Assembly (NCBI GenBank): GCA_902554705.1
Contig: CACDPP010000003.1
Location: forward strand, 25,703 to 89,702
DNA: 64,000 nucleotides
From: Paracoccaceae bacterium
Lineage (GTDB): Bacteria > Pseudomonadota > Alphaproteobacteria > Rhodobacterales > Rhodobacteraceae
Direction: 5' to 3'
The translations under genes were made by a program, and so were the position numbers. Each line of letters begins with the position of its first letter. The first letter of the stretch is position 1. Positions 24,616 to 33,910 of this stretch are shown piece after piece. Under the pieces are notes generated by a model. It saw only the letters and a list, made by a program, of their open reading frames with translations. It was not told the origin of the DNA and searched no databases.

Positions 24616-25923
24616 TTAAACAAAACGGTTAATGTAGTTCTCTAATATCTCCTGTTTTCCAGATTTTGGTTCCGGATTTATTGAGTTTTTCACAACACTA
24701 GCAGTGATAGTAGCCAAATCACTGTTTAACATTTTCTGTGCTTCTGTGCTTTCCCAGCCCTTGTACCTGTTTTGGAGAGCCTTTTCCAACTGTCCATCTT
24801 CAACCATAGCTGCAGCAACTTTGAAACCTCTCGCGCAAATATCCATAGCTCCAACGTGAGCAGCAATAAGATCCTCAGCGTCAATAGATTGTCGTCTAAG
24901 TTTTGCATCGAAATTCGTTCCGCCAGCTTTAAAGCCTCCTGCTTTTATAATGTGGTAATAGGCTAGCGCTACCTCAGGTGTGTTATTTGGAAATTGGTCA
25001 GTATCCCACCCCGACTGGTAGTCGTTTCTATTCATATCAATTGAACCAAGCATACCTTCTGAAATTGCCAAAGCAATTTCATGTTCAAAAGAGTGACCAG
25101 CTAATATAGCATGCCCTTGTTCAATATTTATTTTAACATCATTTTCCAAATTGTATTTTCTCAAAAACCCAATGCATGTTGCCACATCAAAATCATACTG
25201 ATGCTTAGAAGGTTCTTGCGGTTTGGGCTCAACAAGTATCATTCCAGGAAAACCAATTTTATGTTTATAATCAACGACCATAGACAAAAATCTGCCCATT
25301 TGATCCAATTCTTTTTCTAGATCTGTATTAAGTAATGTTTCATAGCCTTCTCTTCCGCCCCACAACACATAGTTTTCACCGCCGAGTTTATGGGTCACAT
25401 CTATGCAACTCTTTACCGTCGCTGCTGCAAAAGCAAAAACTTCTGGATCTGGATTCGTAGATGCACCAGCCATCCATCTACGATGGCTGAACATATTTGC
25501 CGTTCCCCACAGTAATTTTGTTTTCTGGTTTTTCATTTTATCAAGAAAGTAATCGGTTATTTCATTAAGCTTCGCTAAATTATCTGGAAAATTACCTTGG
25601 TCAGGCCGAATGTCTGCATCGTGAAAACAAAAATATGGCTGCCCTAAAATAGAAAACATATCAAATGCTACATCAGCTTTTAAGTAAGCGTTTTCCATGC
25701 TGTCTTGCGGGTGCCATGGCCTTTCAAACGTAAGCCCACCAAAAGGATCGCCGCCTTCCCATGCAAAGCTATGCCAATACGCGACAGCGAAGCGCAAATG
25801 TTCTTCTAAACGTTTTCCCAAAACGATTTCATTAGGATTATAATGTCTGAAAGCTAGATTTGAATCAGTTTCGGTTCCCTCATATTTAATCGGCTCGATG
25901 TTTTTGAAAAAAGATTGGGTCAT
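24616..25923 (-). CDS. xylA: Xylose isomerase
   Basis: This 435-aa enzyme interconverts D-xylose and D-xylulose with two divalent metals. Family blocks include [20 protein letters not shown] (catalytic His and Asp), [50 protein letters not shown] and [17 protein letters not shown]. The length matches the family. It overlaps xylB by 4 nt (ATGA) with a ribosome-binding site AGAGGAC inside the end of xylB. Together they form a complete route from xylose to xylulose 5-phosphate; no xylose transporter is in the window. Confidence 0.95.
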   Translation of the reverse strand: MTQSFFKNIEPIKYEGTETDSNLAFRHYNPNEIVLGKRLEEHLRFAVAYWHSFAWEGGDPFGGLTFERPWHPQDSMENAYLKADVAFDMFSILGQPYFCFHDADIRPDQGNFPDNLAKLNEITDYFLDKMKNQKTKLLWGTANMFSHRRWMAGASTNPDPEVFAFAAATVKSCIDVTHKLGGENYVLWGGREGYETLLNTDLEKELDQMGRFLSMVVDYKHKIGFPGMILVEPKPQEPSKHQYDFDVATCIGFLRKYNLENDVKINIEQGHAILAGHSFEHEIALAISEGMLGSIDMNRNDYQSGWDTDQFPNNTPEVALAYYHIIKAGGFKAGGTNFDAKLRRQSIDAEDLIAAHVGAMDICARGFKVAAAMVEDGQLEKALQNRYKGWESTEAQKMLNSDLATITASVVKNSINPEPKSGKQEILENYINRFV

Positions 25924-27377
25924 TGAAGTCCTCTTAAGTGTACATGCCCATTTTTATAGGTTTCATAGGCTGTTTGATACAGATCTACATATTTTTGATT
26001 AGGTGTTATTTTTCTTTCAATTTCAGGCTTTGTCATAATTTCTTCAATAGGCGCCTTCATGATCGCGGAGATGGCCAATCTAGCTGCTCCCAAAGCTGCT
26101 CCAAATTCCCCACTCTTTGGTTTTTCTAATTCTATATTAAGGGTATTGGATATAGTTTGTAGCCAAAATTGGGAAACGCTTCCTCCGCCAATCGCTAAAA
26201 GAGAACTTGGTGACGCGTCTGTTTTTCTTATAGCTTCTAGGCAATCTCTCAGCGCAAAGGAAACACCCTCCATTACACATTGGGTCAATTTTGCAAGATC
26301 AGAAGTCTGTCCTAAACCTGAAAAACCCGCTCGGATATGAGCATCATTGAGTGGAGTTCGTTCGCCCGACAAATAAGGAAAAAACTTCTCGTTTGCTGGT
26401 CCTATTGGTTCATTTGGGAGCAGGTGGTCCAATTCAGAAGCTGTTTTTCCTGAAATTTTTGAAAGCCAATTAAGGCTGTCAGTTGCAGATAAAATAACAC
26501 CCATTTGGTACCATTTGTCTGGAATCGCATGACAGAACGTATGGACTGCAGCATCGGGAAATGGTTTACACTGATCTCGGCTAATCAATAAGACGCCCGA
26601 CGTACCTAAGGAAACCAAACCTTCTCCTTCATTAATTGCACCTACGCCACAAGCTGCAGCGGCATTATCTCCGGCACCGCCCACAATCATTACTTCGCTA
26701 GGAAGGCCAAGTTCAGAAGCTAAGTCGGTTCGGATTTGACCGGCGATTTGGTTACCTTCAACTAGTTTAGGCATTTGTTCTATTTGCATATCACTCGAAA
26801 TAATCAAATGTTCTGACCATTTCCGTAATTTTAAATCCAGCCAACTAGTCCCTGCACTGTCTGACATATCGGCAAAGGGTTCCCCAATTAACCAAGTATT
26901 TAAATAACCCGCAGGTAAAACAATGGTTTTTATTTTTTGAAATATATCTGGTTCGTTGTTTTTTACCCATAAGAGCTTAGGAGCTGTAAATCCAGGAAAA
27001 ACAATATTTCCAGAAATATCACGGACTTTTGGAAGGCTATCTAATCTTCTAGCTTCTTCGTGTGAACGCGTATCGTTCCAAAGTATACAAGATCTGACTG
27101 GTGCATGCAGATTGTCGAGTAATACAGCTCCGTGCATGTGACCGGCAACTCCAATACTTTTCAATTTTGATATTTCTTTTGGAAAATTGTCTCGCAAGTC
27201 CAGAAAAGCGAGTTTGCAAGCATGTATCCAATCTTCTGGATTTTGTTCACTCCAACCAGGGTGTGGATTAGAGACTTCGTATTTACTTTCGGAGCTTGCT
27301 ATAAAATTACCAAATTGGTCCACTAAAATAGCTCTGAGACCAGAAGTGCCTAGGTCAATCCCGATAAAGTACAACAA
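25920..27377 (-). CDS. xylB: Xylulokinase
   Basis: This 485-aa FGGY kinase phosphorylates D-xylulose. The N-terminal phosphate loop [13 protein letters not shown], the MHGAVLLD and WNDTRS substrate region, and the C-terminal [11 protein letters not shown] are all typical. No ATG fits: two adjacent TTG codons follow AAGGAG, and the second (about 27374) has the better 6-nt spacing. It is first in xylBA. The upstream gap has no XylR-type gene, only a broken LysR remnant divergent to it. Confidence 0.93.
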   Translation of the reverse strand: MLYFIGIDLGTSGLRAILVDQFGNFIASSESKYEVSNPHPGWSEQNPEDWIHACKLAFLDLRDNFPKEISKLKSIGVAGHMHGAVLLDNLHAPVRSCILWNDTRSHEEARRLDSLPKVRDISGNIVFPGFTAPKLLWVKNNEPDIFQKIKTIVLPAGYLNTWLIGEPFADMSDSAGTSWLDLKLRKWSEHLIISSDMQIEQMPKLVEGNQIAGQIRTDLASELGLPSEVMIVGGAGDNAAAACGVGAINEGEGLVSLGTSGVLLISRDQCKPFPDAAVHTFCHAIPDKWYQMGVILSATDSLNWLSKISGKTASELDHLLPNEPIGPANEKFFPYLSGERTPLNDAHIRAGFSGLGQTSDLAKLTQCVMEGVSFALRDCLEAIRKTDASPSSLLAIGGGSVSQFWLQTISNTLNIELEKPKSGEFGAALGAARLAISAIMKAPIEEIMTKPEIERKITPNQKYVDLYQTAYETYKNGHVHLRGLQ

Positions 27378-27509
27378 AAGCTCCTTACTCTTAATGCCTT
27401 AGGTTTGAGTGTTATCACCCCAGACTATCGATATTAGGCTAGTGGGTTATTTCTGCATTGCAAGGTCTATAAATTGTTAAACTGCAGAATTCTTATCTGA
27501 AAAATTAAT

Positions 27510-27953
27510 GTGTTGGACTTTAAAACGATCTTATTTGACTATAAGTTAGATTTTGTAGCGTCTGCAAAACATCCACTTTCAAAAAATAAATGGATCGAAG
27601 CTTTAGACTTTGAGAAGGAAACTTTAATAAACTATCCGGTGGAAACAAGCCGTCTTGATGTTTTTTCGCAACTTCTTATTCCGAATAAAGTTGAACCGGA
27701 ACATAACAGACAAGTCGAACTTACGTCTATAATTTTGTTATTAGTTGCATCGGATCGAGGCGTAACTCTTTTGCCCAATTGGGTGGTTGCGGAGTTTAGA
27801 AATAATTCAAACTACGTAATAGTACAGTTAAACACAAAGGACACTATACGCGGTCCTTTTGCGACCACGGGGACGAATTGTTTAGAAAAACCTTTTATGC
27901 GTAATCTGATTGATCTTGCGGGCCAAGAAGCTGGCAGACTACAAAAAGTTTAG
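27510..27953 (+). pseudogene. LysR-family (MetR-like) regulator remnant lacking the DNA-binding domain
   Basis: The 147-codon frame matches only the C-terminal effector-binding half of a LysR-type regulator of the MetR kind: ILFDYKLDFVASAKHPL, LINYPVETSRLDVFSQLLIP, VELTSIILLLVASDRGVTLLPNWVV. Complete members have about 300 aa with an N-terminal helix-turn-helix. The 130 bases upstream contain no HTH-coding sequence in any frame that I can find, and the frame has no good start. It therefore looks like a 5'-deleted gene. Its stop overlaps the convergent cold-shock gene's stop. Confidence 0.75.
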
Positions 27954-28156
27954 ACAGCCTTCAAATCACCAGCCATCTGACGGCCATCACGGCCTTCTTC
28001 TAACTCATAAGTAACCTTTTGGTTATCTTCTAAACCAGCTAAACCAGAAGCTTCCACAGCAGATATATGAACAAAAACATCTTTGCCGCCATCTTCAGGC
28101 TCAATAAAGCCAAATCCTTTTTTGGTGTTAAACCATTTCACGGTGCCATTGGGCAT
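27950..28156 (-). CDS. Cold-shock protein, CspA family
   Basis: This 68-aa single cold-shock domain has RNA-binding motifs RNP1 KGFGFIEP and RNP2 VFVHIS. It binds single-stranded nucleic acid and acts as an RNA chaperone. AAGGAG lies about 8 nt before the ATG. The 168-nt region to the next gene may include a leader. Whether it is cold-induced or growth-phase-controlled cannot be read from the sequence. Confidence 0.93.
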   Translation of the reverse strand: MPNGTVKWFNTKKGFGFIEPEDGGKDVFVHISAVEASGLAGLEDNQKVTYELEEGRDGRQMAGDLKAV

Positions 28157-28333
28157 TTCCGCGTCTCCTTATATTAAAATTTCCCCACTATTTGGGGTTG
28201 TCACGCAAGTAGTTGAGATATAACTTTTTCGTTATTGCCCATTTACAATAGTAACATCATAATAAGATGGTTTAAAATTTAAAAATTCAAGTCAATAATT
28301 TCACTTAAAGGTATAAAAAGAGTTTTGGAGCCA

Positions 28334-28636
28334 ATGATTATTTATGGATTGAAAAATTGTGATGCATGTAAAGCCTTGCTAAAGGTAGAAGCAGACTTTG
28401 AATTATTTGACGTAAGTATAACACCAATACCAGAAAATATATTGGAAAAAGCCATAGAAAATTTTGGTGAGGCACTTATCAATAAACGGTCATTGACTTG
28501 GCGAAAGCTAGACATCGAAACCAGACAGAAACAAACACATGAAATTATACGGCTTCACCCAAAAGTTATGAAGCGGCCGTTAGTTGAGCTCAAGTCTGGA
28601 GATCTTTCTCTAGGCTTTAAAGCATCAAAAGATTAA
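28334..28636 (+). CDS. ArsC/Spx-family thioredoxin-fold protein
   Basis: This 100-aa thioredoxin-like protein has the NCDACK motif (CxxC) after the first strand (MIIYGLKNCDAC) and the cis-Pro region near MKRPLVE. These are features of the ArsC/Spx group (YffB-like) rather than genuine arsenate reductase, in which one Cys is usual. The start is ATG 28334 with GGAG 5 nt ahead; a TTG three codons earlier is in frame. It converges on thrS. Confidence 0.82.
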   Translation: MIIYGLKNCDACKALLKVEADFELFDVSITPIPENILEKAIENFGEALINKRSLTWRKLDIETRQKQTHEIIRLHPKVMKRPLVELKSGDLSLGFKASKD

Positions 28637-28641
28637 ATTTT

Positions 28642-30597
28642 TCAATTGAAAGCTAACTGATCTGGAGATTTGGCTTCTTCTGTTAGTTGATTTATTATCT
28701 CCGTTAGTTGCTCCACCTTTGTATGTTTATCTCCCAACCTTCTTACAGAAACAGTTTGATCAGCAATTTCTTTCATGCCGCACGCTAAGATTACTGGAAC
28801 TTTACTTACGGAATGCTCGCGAACTTTGTAATTAATCTTCTCGTTTCGTAAGTCGACCTCTGCGCGTATGCCTTTAGCTTTCAAAGCGCTTACGACATTT
28901 TCGCAATAGTCATTTGCGTCAGAAACAATGGCTGCGACGACGACTTGTCTAGGCGCCAGCCAAAATGGTAACCGACCTGCAAAACTTTCAATCAATATGC
29001 CAATGAAACGTTCAAAAGAGCCCAAACAAGCTCTATGGAGCATAACGGGGCGATGTTTGTTACCATCCTCCCCTATATAATTAGCATCTAATCGATCTGG
29101 TAAAACAAAATCTACTTGGAGAGTGCCACATTGCCAATCTCTACCTATTGCGTCTGTTAAAACAAATTCAAGTTTTGGGCCATAAAAAGCACCCTCGCCA
29201 GGATTTATTTCAAATTCATAACCAGCAGCTATTGTTGCTGATTTCAAAGCGTCTTCTGCCTTATCCCAAACCTCGTTACTGCCCGAACGTTTTTCTGGTC
29301 TATCAGAAAATTTGATGGAGAATTTTTCAAAGCCTAAATCCTTATAAACGTCAGACAGGAAGTTTATAAATTTTTTTGTTTCGGACTCAATTTGATCCTC
29401 GCGGCAAAAAATATGGGCATCATCTTGAGTAAAACCGCGCACACGCATCACGCCATGCAGTGCGCCTGAGGGTTCATATCGATTACAACTACCAAATTCA
29501 GCCATTCTAAGCGGCAAATCACGATATGACTTAAGACCTTGATTATAAACTTGCACGTGACATGGGCAATTCATTGGTTTAAGCGCATTTACTGCTTTTT
29601 CGCGGGCATGTTCTTCATCGACTTCAACTATAAACATGTTCTCTTGATATTTTTCCCAATGACCAGATGCTTCCCATAATTTTCGATCAACTAGCTGTGG
29701 AGTATTTACCTCAACATAACCATCTTGTTCCTGTTTACGGCGCATATAGTCTTGTAATGTTGTGTAAATTTTCCACCCATTTGGATGCCAAAATATTTGC
29801 CCCGGCGCTTCCTCCTGCATATGGAATAATTTCATTTCTCGACCAAGTTTTCGGTGGTCTCTTTTCGCAGCTTCTTCTAGCATATTTAGATGAGTTTTTA
29901 GTTGTTCTTTATTTAAAAAAGCACAGCCATAAATCCGTTGAAGCTGCTCTCTATTGCTATCACCCCTCCAATATGCACCGGCAACATGCATTAATTTAAA
30001 ACCATCTGCGGGAACTTGACCTGTGTGTTGTAAGTGAGGGCCACGGCAAAGATCTTGCCAATTTCCGTGCCAATACATTCTTATAGGTTCGTCGCCTGGA
30101 ATTGATTCAATCAGCTCAACTTTAAATGGCTCATTATTCTTTTTATAATAGTCGATCGCTTCCTGACGGCTCCATACTTCAGTTTTAACCATGTCTCTCG
30201 CGTTTATTATTTCTTTCATTTTCTTTTCGATGAGAATCAAGTCATCTGCAGTGAAAGGATCTTTTCTGTCAAAATCATAGTACCACCCATCACGGATGAC
30301 GGGCCCAATAGTAACCTTAACGTCAGGCCAAATTTCTTGAACTGCGCGGGCCATGATGTGAGCAAGGTCATGCCTGACAAGTTCTAGAGCGGGTTCAGTA
30401 TCTTTGATTGTATTTATAGCGATACTCGCGTCTTCCTTAATGGGCCAAGAAAGGTCAAAGTGTTGCCCATTTACGGTTGAGCTTATGGCTTTTTTAAATA
30501 GAGAGGGGGCAATGGAACTTGCAACTTCTTGTGAAGTTACTCCTATATCAAATTTCTTTTGATTGCCGTCAGGAAAAGTAAGAGTTACTTGGCTCAT
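28642..30597 (-). CDS. thrS: Threonyl-tRNA synthetase
   Basis: This enzyme of about 651 aa charges tRNA-Thr. Domains in order: TGS ([15 protein letters not shown]), the editing SAD domain ([18 protein letters not shown]), the class II catalytic core with zinc-binding [28 protein letters not shown] and [16 protein letters not shown], then the anticodon-binding domain. The frame is open 6 codons upstream, but ATG 30597 after GAGGAC fits the family. No T-box or other leader is recognised upstream. Confidence 0.97.
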   Translation of the reverse strand: MSQVTLTFPDGNQKKFDIGVTSQEVASSIAPSLFKKAISSTVNGQHFDLSWPIKEDASIAINTIKDTEPALELVRHDLAHIMARAVQEIWPDVKVTIGPVIRDGWYYDFDRKDPFTADDLILIEKKMKEIINARDMVKTEVWSRQEAIDYYKKNNEPFKVELIESIPGDEPIRMYWHGNWQDLCRGPHLQHTGQVPADGFKLMHVAGAYWRGDSNREQLQRIYGCAFLNKEQLKTHLNMLEEAAKRDHRKLGREMKLFHMQEEAPGQIFWHPNGWKIYTTLQDYMRRKQEQDGYVEVNTPQLVDRKLWEASGHWEKYQENMFIVEVDEEHAREKAVNALKPMNCPCHVQVYNQGLKSYRDLPLRMAEFGSCNRYEPSGALHGVMRVRGFTQDDAHIFCREDQIESETKKFINFLSDVYKDLGFEKFSIKFSDRPEKRSGSNEVWDKAEDALKSATIAAGYEFEINPGEGAFYGPKLEFVLTDAIGRDWQCGTLQVDFVLPDRLDANYIGEDGNKHRPVMLHRACLGSFERFIGILIESFAGRLPFWLAPRQVVVAAIVSDANDYCENVVSALKAKGIRAEVDLRNEKINYKVREHSVSKVPVILACGMKEIADQTVSVRRLGDKHTKVEQLTEIINQLTEEAKSPDQLAFN

Positions 30598-30805
30598 TAT
30601 TATCGTCCTCATCAATTTGGCGCCTACAAAACGCCCGGTTGCGGGTTAAGCTTTGATCCGGTTGTGAAGGGCTGAGGCTTTTTCGTCAACCCTTAAATAC
30701 TTTTGAACTGTTGAGTGCTGGCTTTTTTCACTTTAAATCATAAGTAGGAAAATATTGAAAATAATCTTAAGAATTTCTTTTTCTAAGAAAAGTTAAAGGT
30801 AAAAA

Positions 30806-31549
30806 ATGACAAAATTCCTAGCAACGCAAACTGGCCAGAAGTTAGCTTATTCATTTACTAAGGGGACAGGTCCTACTGTGGTTTTTTTGGGCGGTTTCAA
30901 GTCAGACATGGAAGGCTCAAAGGCGATTTTTTTAGAAAAATGGGCGAGAAAAAGAAATAGGTCATTCTTGCGATTTGATTATTCTGGTCATGGGCAGTCT
31001 ACTGGTGACTTTCTTAATCTTGGGATTGGAGATTGGTTTAATGATGCTAAGCAAATTATTAAATTAACAAAAAATAACGGACTAATTTTGATTGGTTCCT
31101 CTATGGGCGGCTGGATTTCATTATTATTAAGCCGAGAACTTGGTAGTAGGCTAAAAGGTTTAATTACAATAGCCGCTGCCCCAGACTTTACCGAAGACAG
31201 TATGTGGAAAAATTTTACCGAGGATCAAAAAAAAGAAGTTTTAAAAAAAGGTGTCCTTTACTTACCATCAGACTATGGCGAGCCCTATCCAATAACACGC
31301 TATCTTATCGAAAATGGACGGCAAAATCTTGTATTGCGTGAGCCACTAGAATTAACTTGCCCAGTTAGACTTATGCAGGGAACTGAAGATACGGCAGTAA
31401 CACGAGAAACTGCATTAAAATTATTTGATCATATCAGCGCAGATGACCTATCACTTTTTTTCAAACGTGGTGCTGACCATTCCTTTTCTGATCAAGGTTG
31501 TTTGGAAATCCTTGAGAAAAATTTAGAAAATATGTTGGAAATATGGTAA
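30806..31549 (+). CDS. Alpha/beta hydrolase (serine esterase type)
   Basis: This 247-aa hydrolase has the nucleophile elbow LIGSSMGGW (Ser), the oxyanion strand VVFLGGFKSDM, RFDYSGHGQSTG, Asp in MQGTEDTAVT and His in GADHSF. It resembles ABHD10-like esterases. AAAGGT precedes the ATG. It overlaps the next hydrolase gene by 7 nt, so the two are co-translated. Substrate unknown; an ester or thioester is likely. Confidence 0.85.
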   Translation: MTKFLATQTGQKLAYSFTKGTGPTVVFLGGFKSDMEGSKAIFLEKWARKRNRSFLRFDYSGHGQSTGDFLNLGIGDWFNDAKQIIKLTKNNGLILIGSSMGGWISLLLSRELGSRLKGLITIAAAPDFTEDSMWKNFTEDQKKEVLKKGVLYLPSDYGEPYPITRYLIENGRQNLVLREPLELTCPVRLMQGTEDTAVTRETALKLFDHISADDLSLFFKRGADHSFSDQGCLEILEKNLENMLEIW

Positions 31550-32481
31550 TTTTTCTTATTTTTTTAGGATGTTTACTCGTGATTTTAGTCTTAGGAAAGC
31601 GCGAGCCTGCTGATTTAACTTTGTCGAAAGTATCGATCAATACAAGTGTAGATCATTATTTAGAAAAGCGAGAAAAAGAAGTTTTAGGCCTACAGCCCGG
31701 GGTCTGTAAGGAAGTAACTTGGGCTGAGAAAAGAGGAAAAAAGACAAAATTTTCTATTATTTTTCTGCATGGATTTACGGCCTCAAAGTTCGAGTTATCT
31801 CCATTTCCTAACGCTGTCGCTCTTGGGCTTAAAGCCAATATATACAACGCTCGTCTATCGGGACATGGATGTGGGGGCGAGGCGCTTGGCAAAGTAAAAG
31901 TAAAAGATTGGGTTTTTGATTTATCTGAAGCGTTAGAAATAGGCAGAAAAATTGGCGAGAAAATCATTATAATTGGTTCATCAACGGGAGGTACTTTAGC
32001 AACTGTGGCTGCGTCTGAAAAAAACGTCTCCGGAATTATTTTTGTATCACCAAATTTTAAAGTTCGGTATCGATTTTTTCAAATCTTCACACTTGGTTTT
32101 GCTCGATTTTGGATCCCTCTTATCTTTGGAAAATACCATGAATTTCAACCTATATCAAAAGAGCATGCGATATATTGGACGACCCGCTACCCAATAGTTG
32201 CTGCCATAACTATGGCTACACTTGTTAAAAAAGTCGTTAGTCAAAATTTTGATAAAAAAAATTGTCCTGCCTTATTTATTGTTTCAGAGGAAGATAAAGT
32301 TGTAGATGCAAAGAAAACTCTCAAAATTGCTGAACAATGGGGAGGAAAATCATTTGTTAATCTAGTAAAATGCGGTCCTTATGATGATTCAAATTCACAT
32401 GTTCTTGCTGGCGATATTAAGTCACCAACGCAGACTGAAAAGCTTGTTAAGACGTCGCTTGCCTGGATCAAATCTTTGTGA
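31543..32481 (+). CDS. Membrane-anchored alpha/beta hydrolase
   Basis: This 312-aa protein has an N-terminal hydrophobic segment (VIFLIFLGCLLVILVLG) acting as a signal anchor. The hydrolase domain follows: FLHGFTASKFE, IYNARLSGHG, nucleophile IIIGSSTGG, Asp in VSEEDKVVDA, and a late His in DSNSHVL. It is probably an inner-membrane or periplasmic carboxylesterase/lipase. The 7-nt overlap with the previous hydrolase and the SDR 36 nt downstream suggest one operon acting on related lipid-like substrates. Confidence 0.82.
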   Translation: MVIFLIFLGCLLVILVLGKREPADLTLSKVSINTSVDHYLEKREKEVLGLQPGVCKEVTWAEKRGKKTKFSIIFLHGFTASKFELSPFPNAVALGLKANIYNARLSGHGCGGEALGKVKVKDWVFDLSEALEIGRKIGEKIIIIGSSTGGTLATVAASEKNVSGIIFVSPNFKVRYRFFQIFTLGFARFWIPLIFGKYHEFQPISKEHAIYWTTRYPIVAAITMATLVKKVVSQNFDKKNCPALFIVSEEDKVVDAKKTLKIAEQWGGKSFVNLVKCGPYDDSNSHVLAGDIKSPTQTEKLVKTSLAWIKSL

Positions 32482-32517
32482 TGGAGTAGAGTTGTTGAAT
32501 TTAACTAGGTGTAAAAT

Positions 32518-33279
32518 ATGTTACCTCGAACCCCATCCTTTCGATTAGATGGAAAACGTGCAGTAGTGATTGGAGGATCCCGTGGTATTGGCCTTGGGTG
32601 CGCAGTAGCTTTGGCGGAGGAGGGGGCAAATGTAACAATTGTCGCGCGGTCTAAAGATCAAGTTTTCGAAACGGTAAACAAAATGAAATCTGAAGGCTTC
32701 TCTGTATCAGGAGTGCCAATGGACGTAACTAATATTGATAGTGTAAACAATTTAATGAATGAATTCTATGATATTGACATTCTAGTGAATTCGGCAGGGA
32801 TCTCACGACATACTCCTACAGTTGATACGACAGTAGCTGATTTTGACGACGTGATGTCCGTGAATGTGAAATCTGCATATTTTTTAGCTCAGTCAGCTGC
32901 GAAGAAAATGATCGCTAAGGGCGTGGGCGGATCAATAATTCAAATTAGTAGCCAAATGGCTTATGTCGGAGGAATTGATAGAGCAGTTTATTGTGGAACA
33001 AAGCATGCAATTGAAGGCATAAATAAATCAATGGCGATTGAGTTTGGGCCACATAAAATTAGAATAAATTCTATTTGTCCAACCTTTATAAAAACACCTT
33101 TTACCGAGTCTACATTCAAAGACCCAGATAAGGTGAAGTGGATAGAGTCAAAAATAAAACTTCGAAGAGTAGGCGAAGTAGAAGATATAATGGGCGCAGT
33201 TAAATTTTTAGCTTCTGACGTTTCATCTATGGTTACCGGTTCATCCATACTTATTGACGGCGGTTGGACAGCCGGTTAA
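32518..33279 (+). CDS. Short-chain dehydrogenase/reductase
   Basis: This 253-aa SDR has GGSRGIGLG, NSAGISRH (variant of NNAG), catalytic Ser in IQISSQMA, and YCGTK as YxxxK, then INSICPTFIKTPFTE. Arg in VARSKDQ after the second strand favours NADP. It follows the two hydrolases by 36 nt. The substrate is not defined; it converges on the glutathione peroxidase gene. Confidence 0.88.
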   Translation: MLPRTPSFRLDGKRAVVIGGSRGIGLGCAVALAEEGANVTIVARSKDQVFETVNKMKSEGFSVSGVPMDVTNIDSVNNLMNEFYDIDILVNSAGISRHTPTVDTTVADFDDVMSVNVKSAYFLAQSAAKKMIAKGVGGSIIQISSQMAYVGGIDRAVYCGTKHAIEGINKSMAIEFGPHKIRINSICPTFIKTPFTESTFKDPDKVKWIESKIKLRRVGEVEDIMGAVKFLASDVSSMVTGSSILIDGGWTAG

Positions 33280-33327
33280 ATTCTCTAAAGCTCAAATTTT
33301 TAATAGTAAAAATCCGAATAGCTCTTA

Positions 33328-33864
33328 TCAGCTGTCTTTTTGTAAAAACTCTTCAATTTTAGAAGTAATCTTTGGAGAAGTTGGTTTTATGATGGAATTA
33401 TATGTCTCAACAAGGTTGCCCTCAGGGTCCAGTAATACTTTGTAAAAATTCCATCGTGGAGTGAAACCATACTCTTTTTTCATCCATTGGAAAAATGGAT
33501 GAGCTCCCCCACCCTTAACAGAGGTGATTGTCGTCATTGGTAGGGTAAGATTATAATTAATTTCACAAAAATCCTGAACAGCCGCTTCTGATTTAAGCTC
33601 TTGGTTAAAATCGTTTGACGGTACCGTTATTACAACCAGTCCTTGCTCAGAATATTTGTCATGTAATTTCTGTAACCCTTCGTATTGATAAGTAAAACCG
33701 CAGCGGCTAGCTGTATTTACAATCAAAACCGGACTACCCCTGAATTCCTGAAGGTTTAAAATGCCCCCGTCGATATTTTCAAACTCAAAAGCGCTTGTGG
33801 CGTGAACAGGACTTGTCATTAACATCAAACTTAACCCGAAAATTTTTAAAAAATCTATAATCAT
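33328..33864 (-). CDS. Glutathione peroxidase, exported
   Basis: This 178-aa protein has an N-terminal signal peptide (residues 1-23, ending PVHA). Peroxidase motifs are VNTASRCGFTYQY with the active Cys (in place of selenocysteine), VPSNDFNQE, and WNFYKVLLDPEGN carrying the catalytic Trp and Asn. It reduces peroxides, probably in the periplasm with thioredoxin-like donors, as for most bacterial Cys-type members. It stands alone. Confidence 0.9.
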   Translation of the reverse strand: MIIDFLKIFGLSLMLMTSPVHATSAFEFENIDGGILNLQEFRGSPVLIVNTASRCGFTYQYEGLQKLHDKYSEQGLVVITVPSNDFNQELKSEAAVQDFCEINYNLTLPMTTITSVKGGGAHPFFQWMKKEYGFTPRWNFYKVLLDPEGNLVETYNSIIKPTSPKITSKIEEFLQKDS

Positions 33865-33910
33865 GAAAAAAAGTTAGCGCGATTTTCTAAGTGTCAATAA
33901 ATGTTTTCTA

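Noticed and set aside
28157..28333. Small gene between the cold-shock and ArsC-like genes
   Set aside because: No frame of useful length with a ribosome-binding site; the stretch is probably the leader of the cold-shock gene plus the promoter of the other.
30598..30805. T-box or attenuator before thrS
   Set aside because: No specifier loop or T-box sequence is visible; the AGGG/ACCCT pairing near 30667-30693 is too weak, and T-boxes are rare in this phylum.
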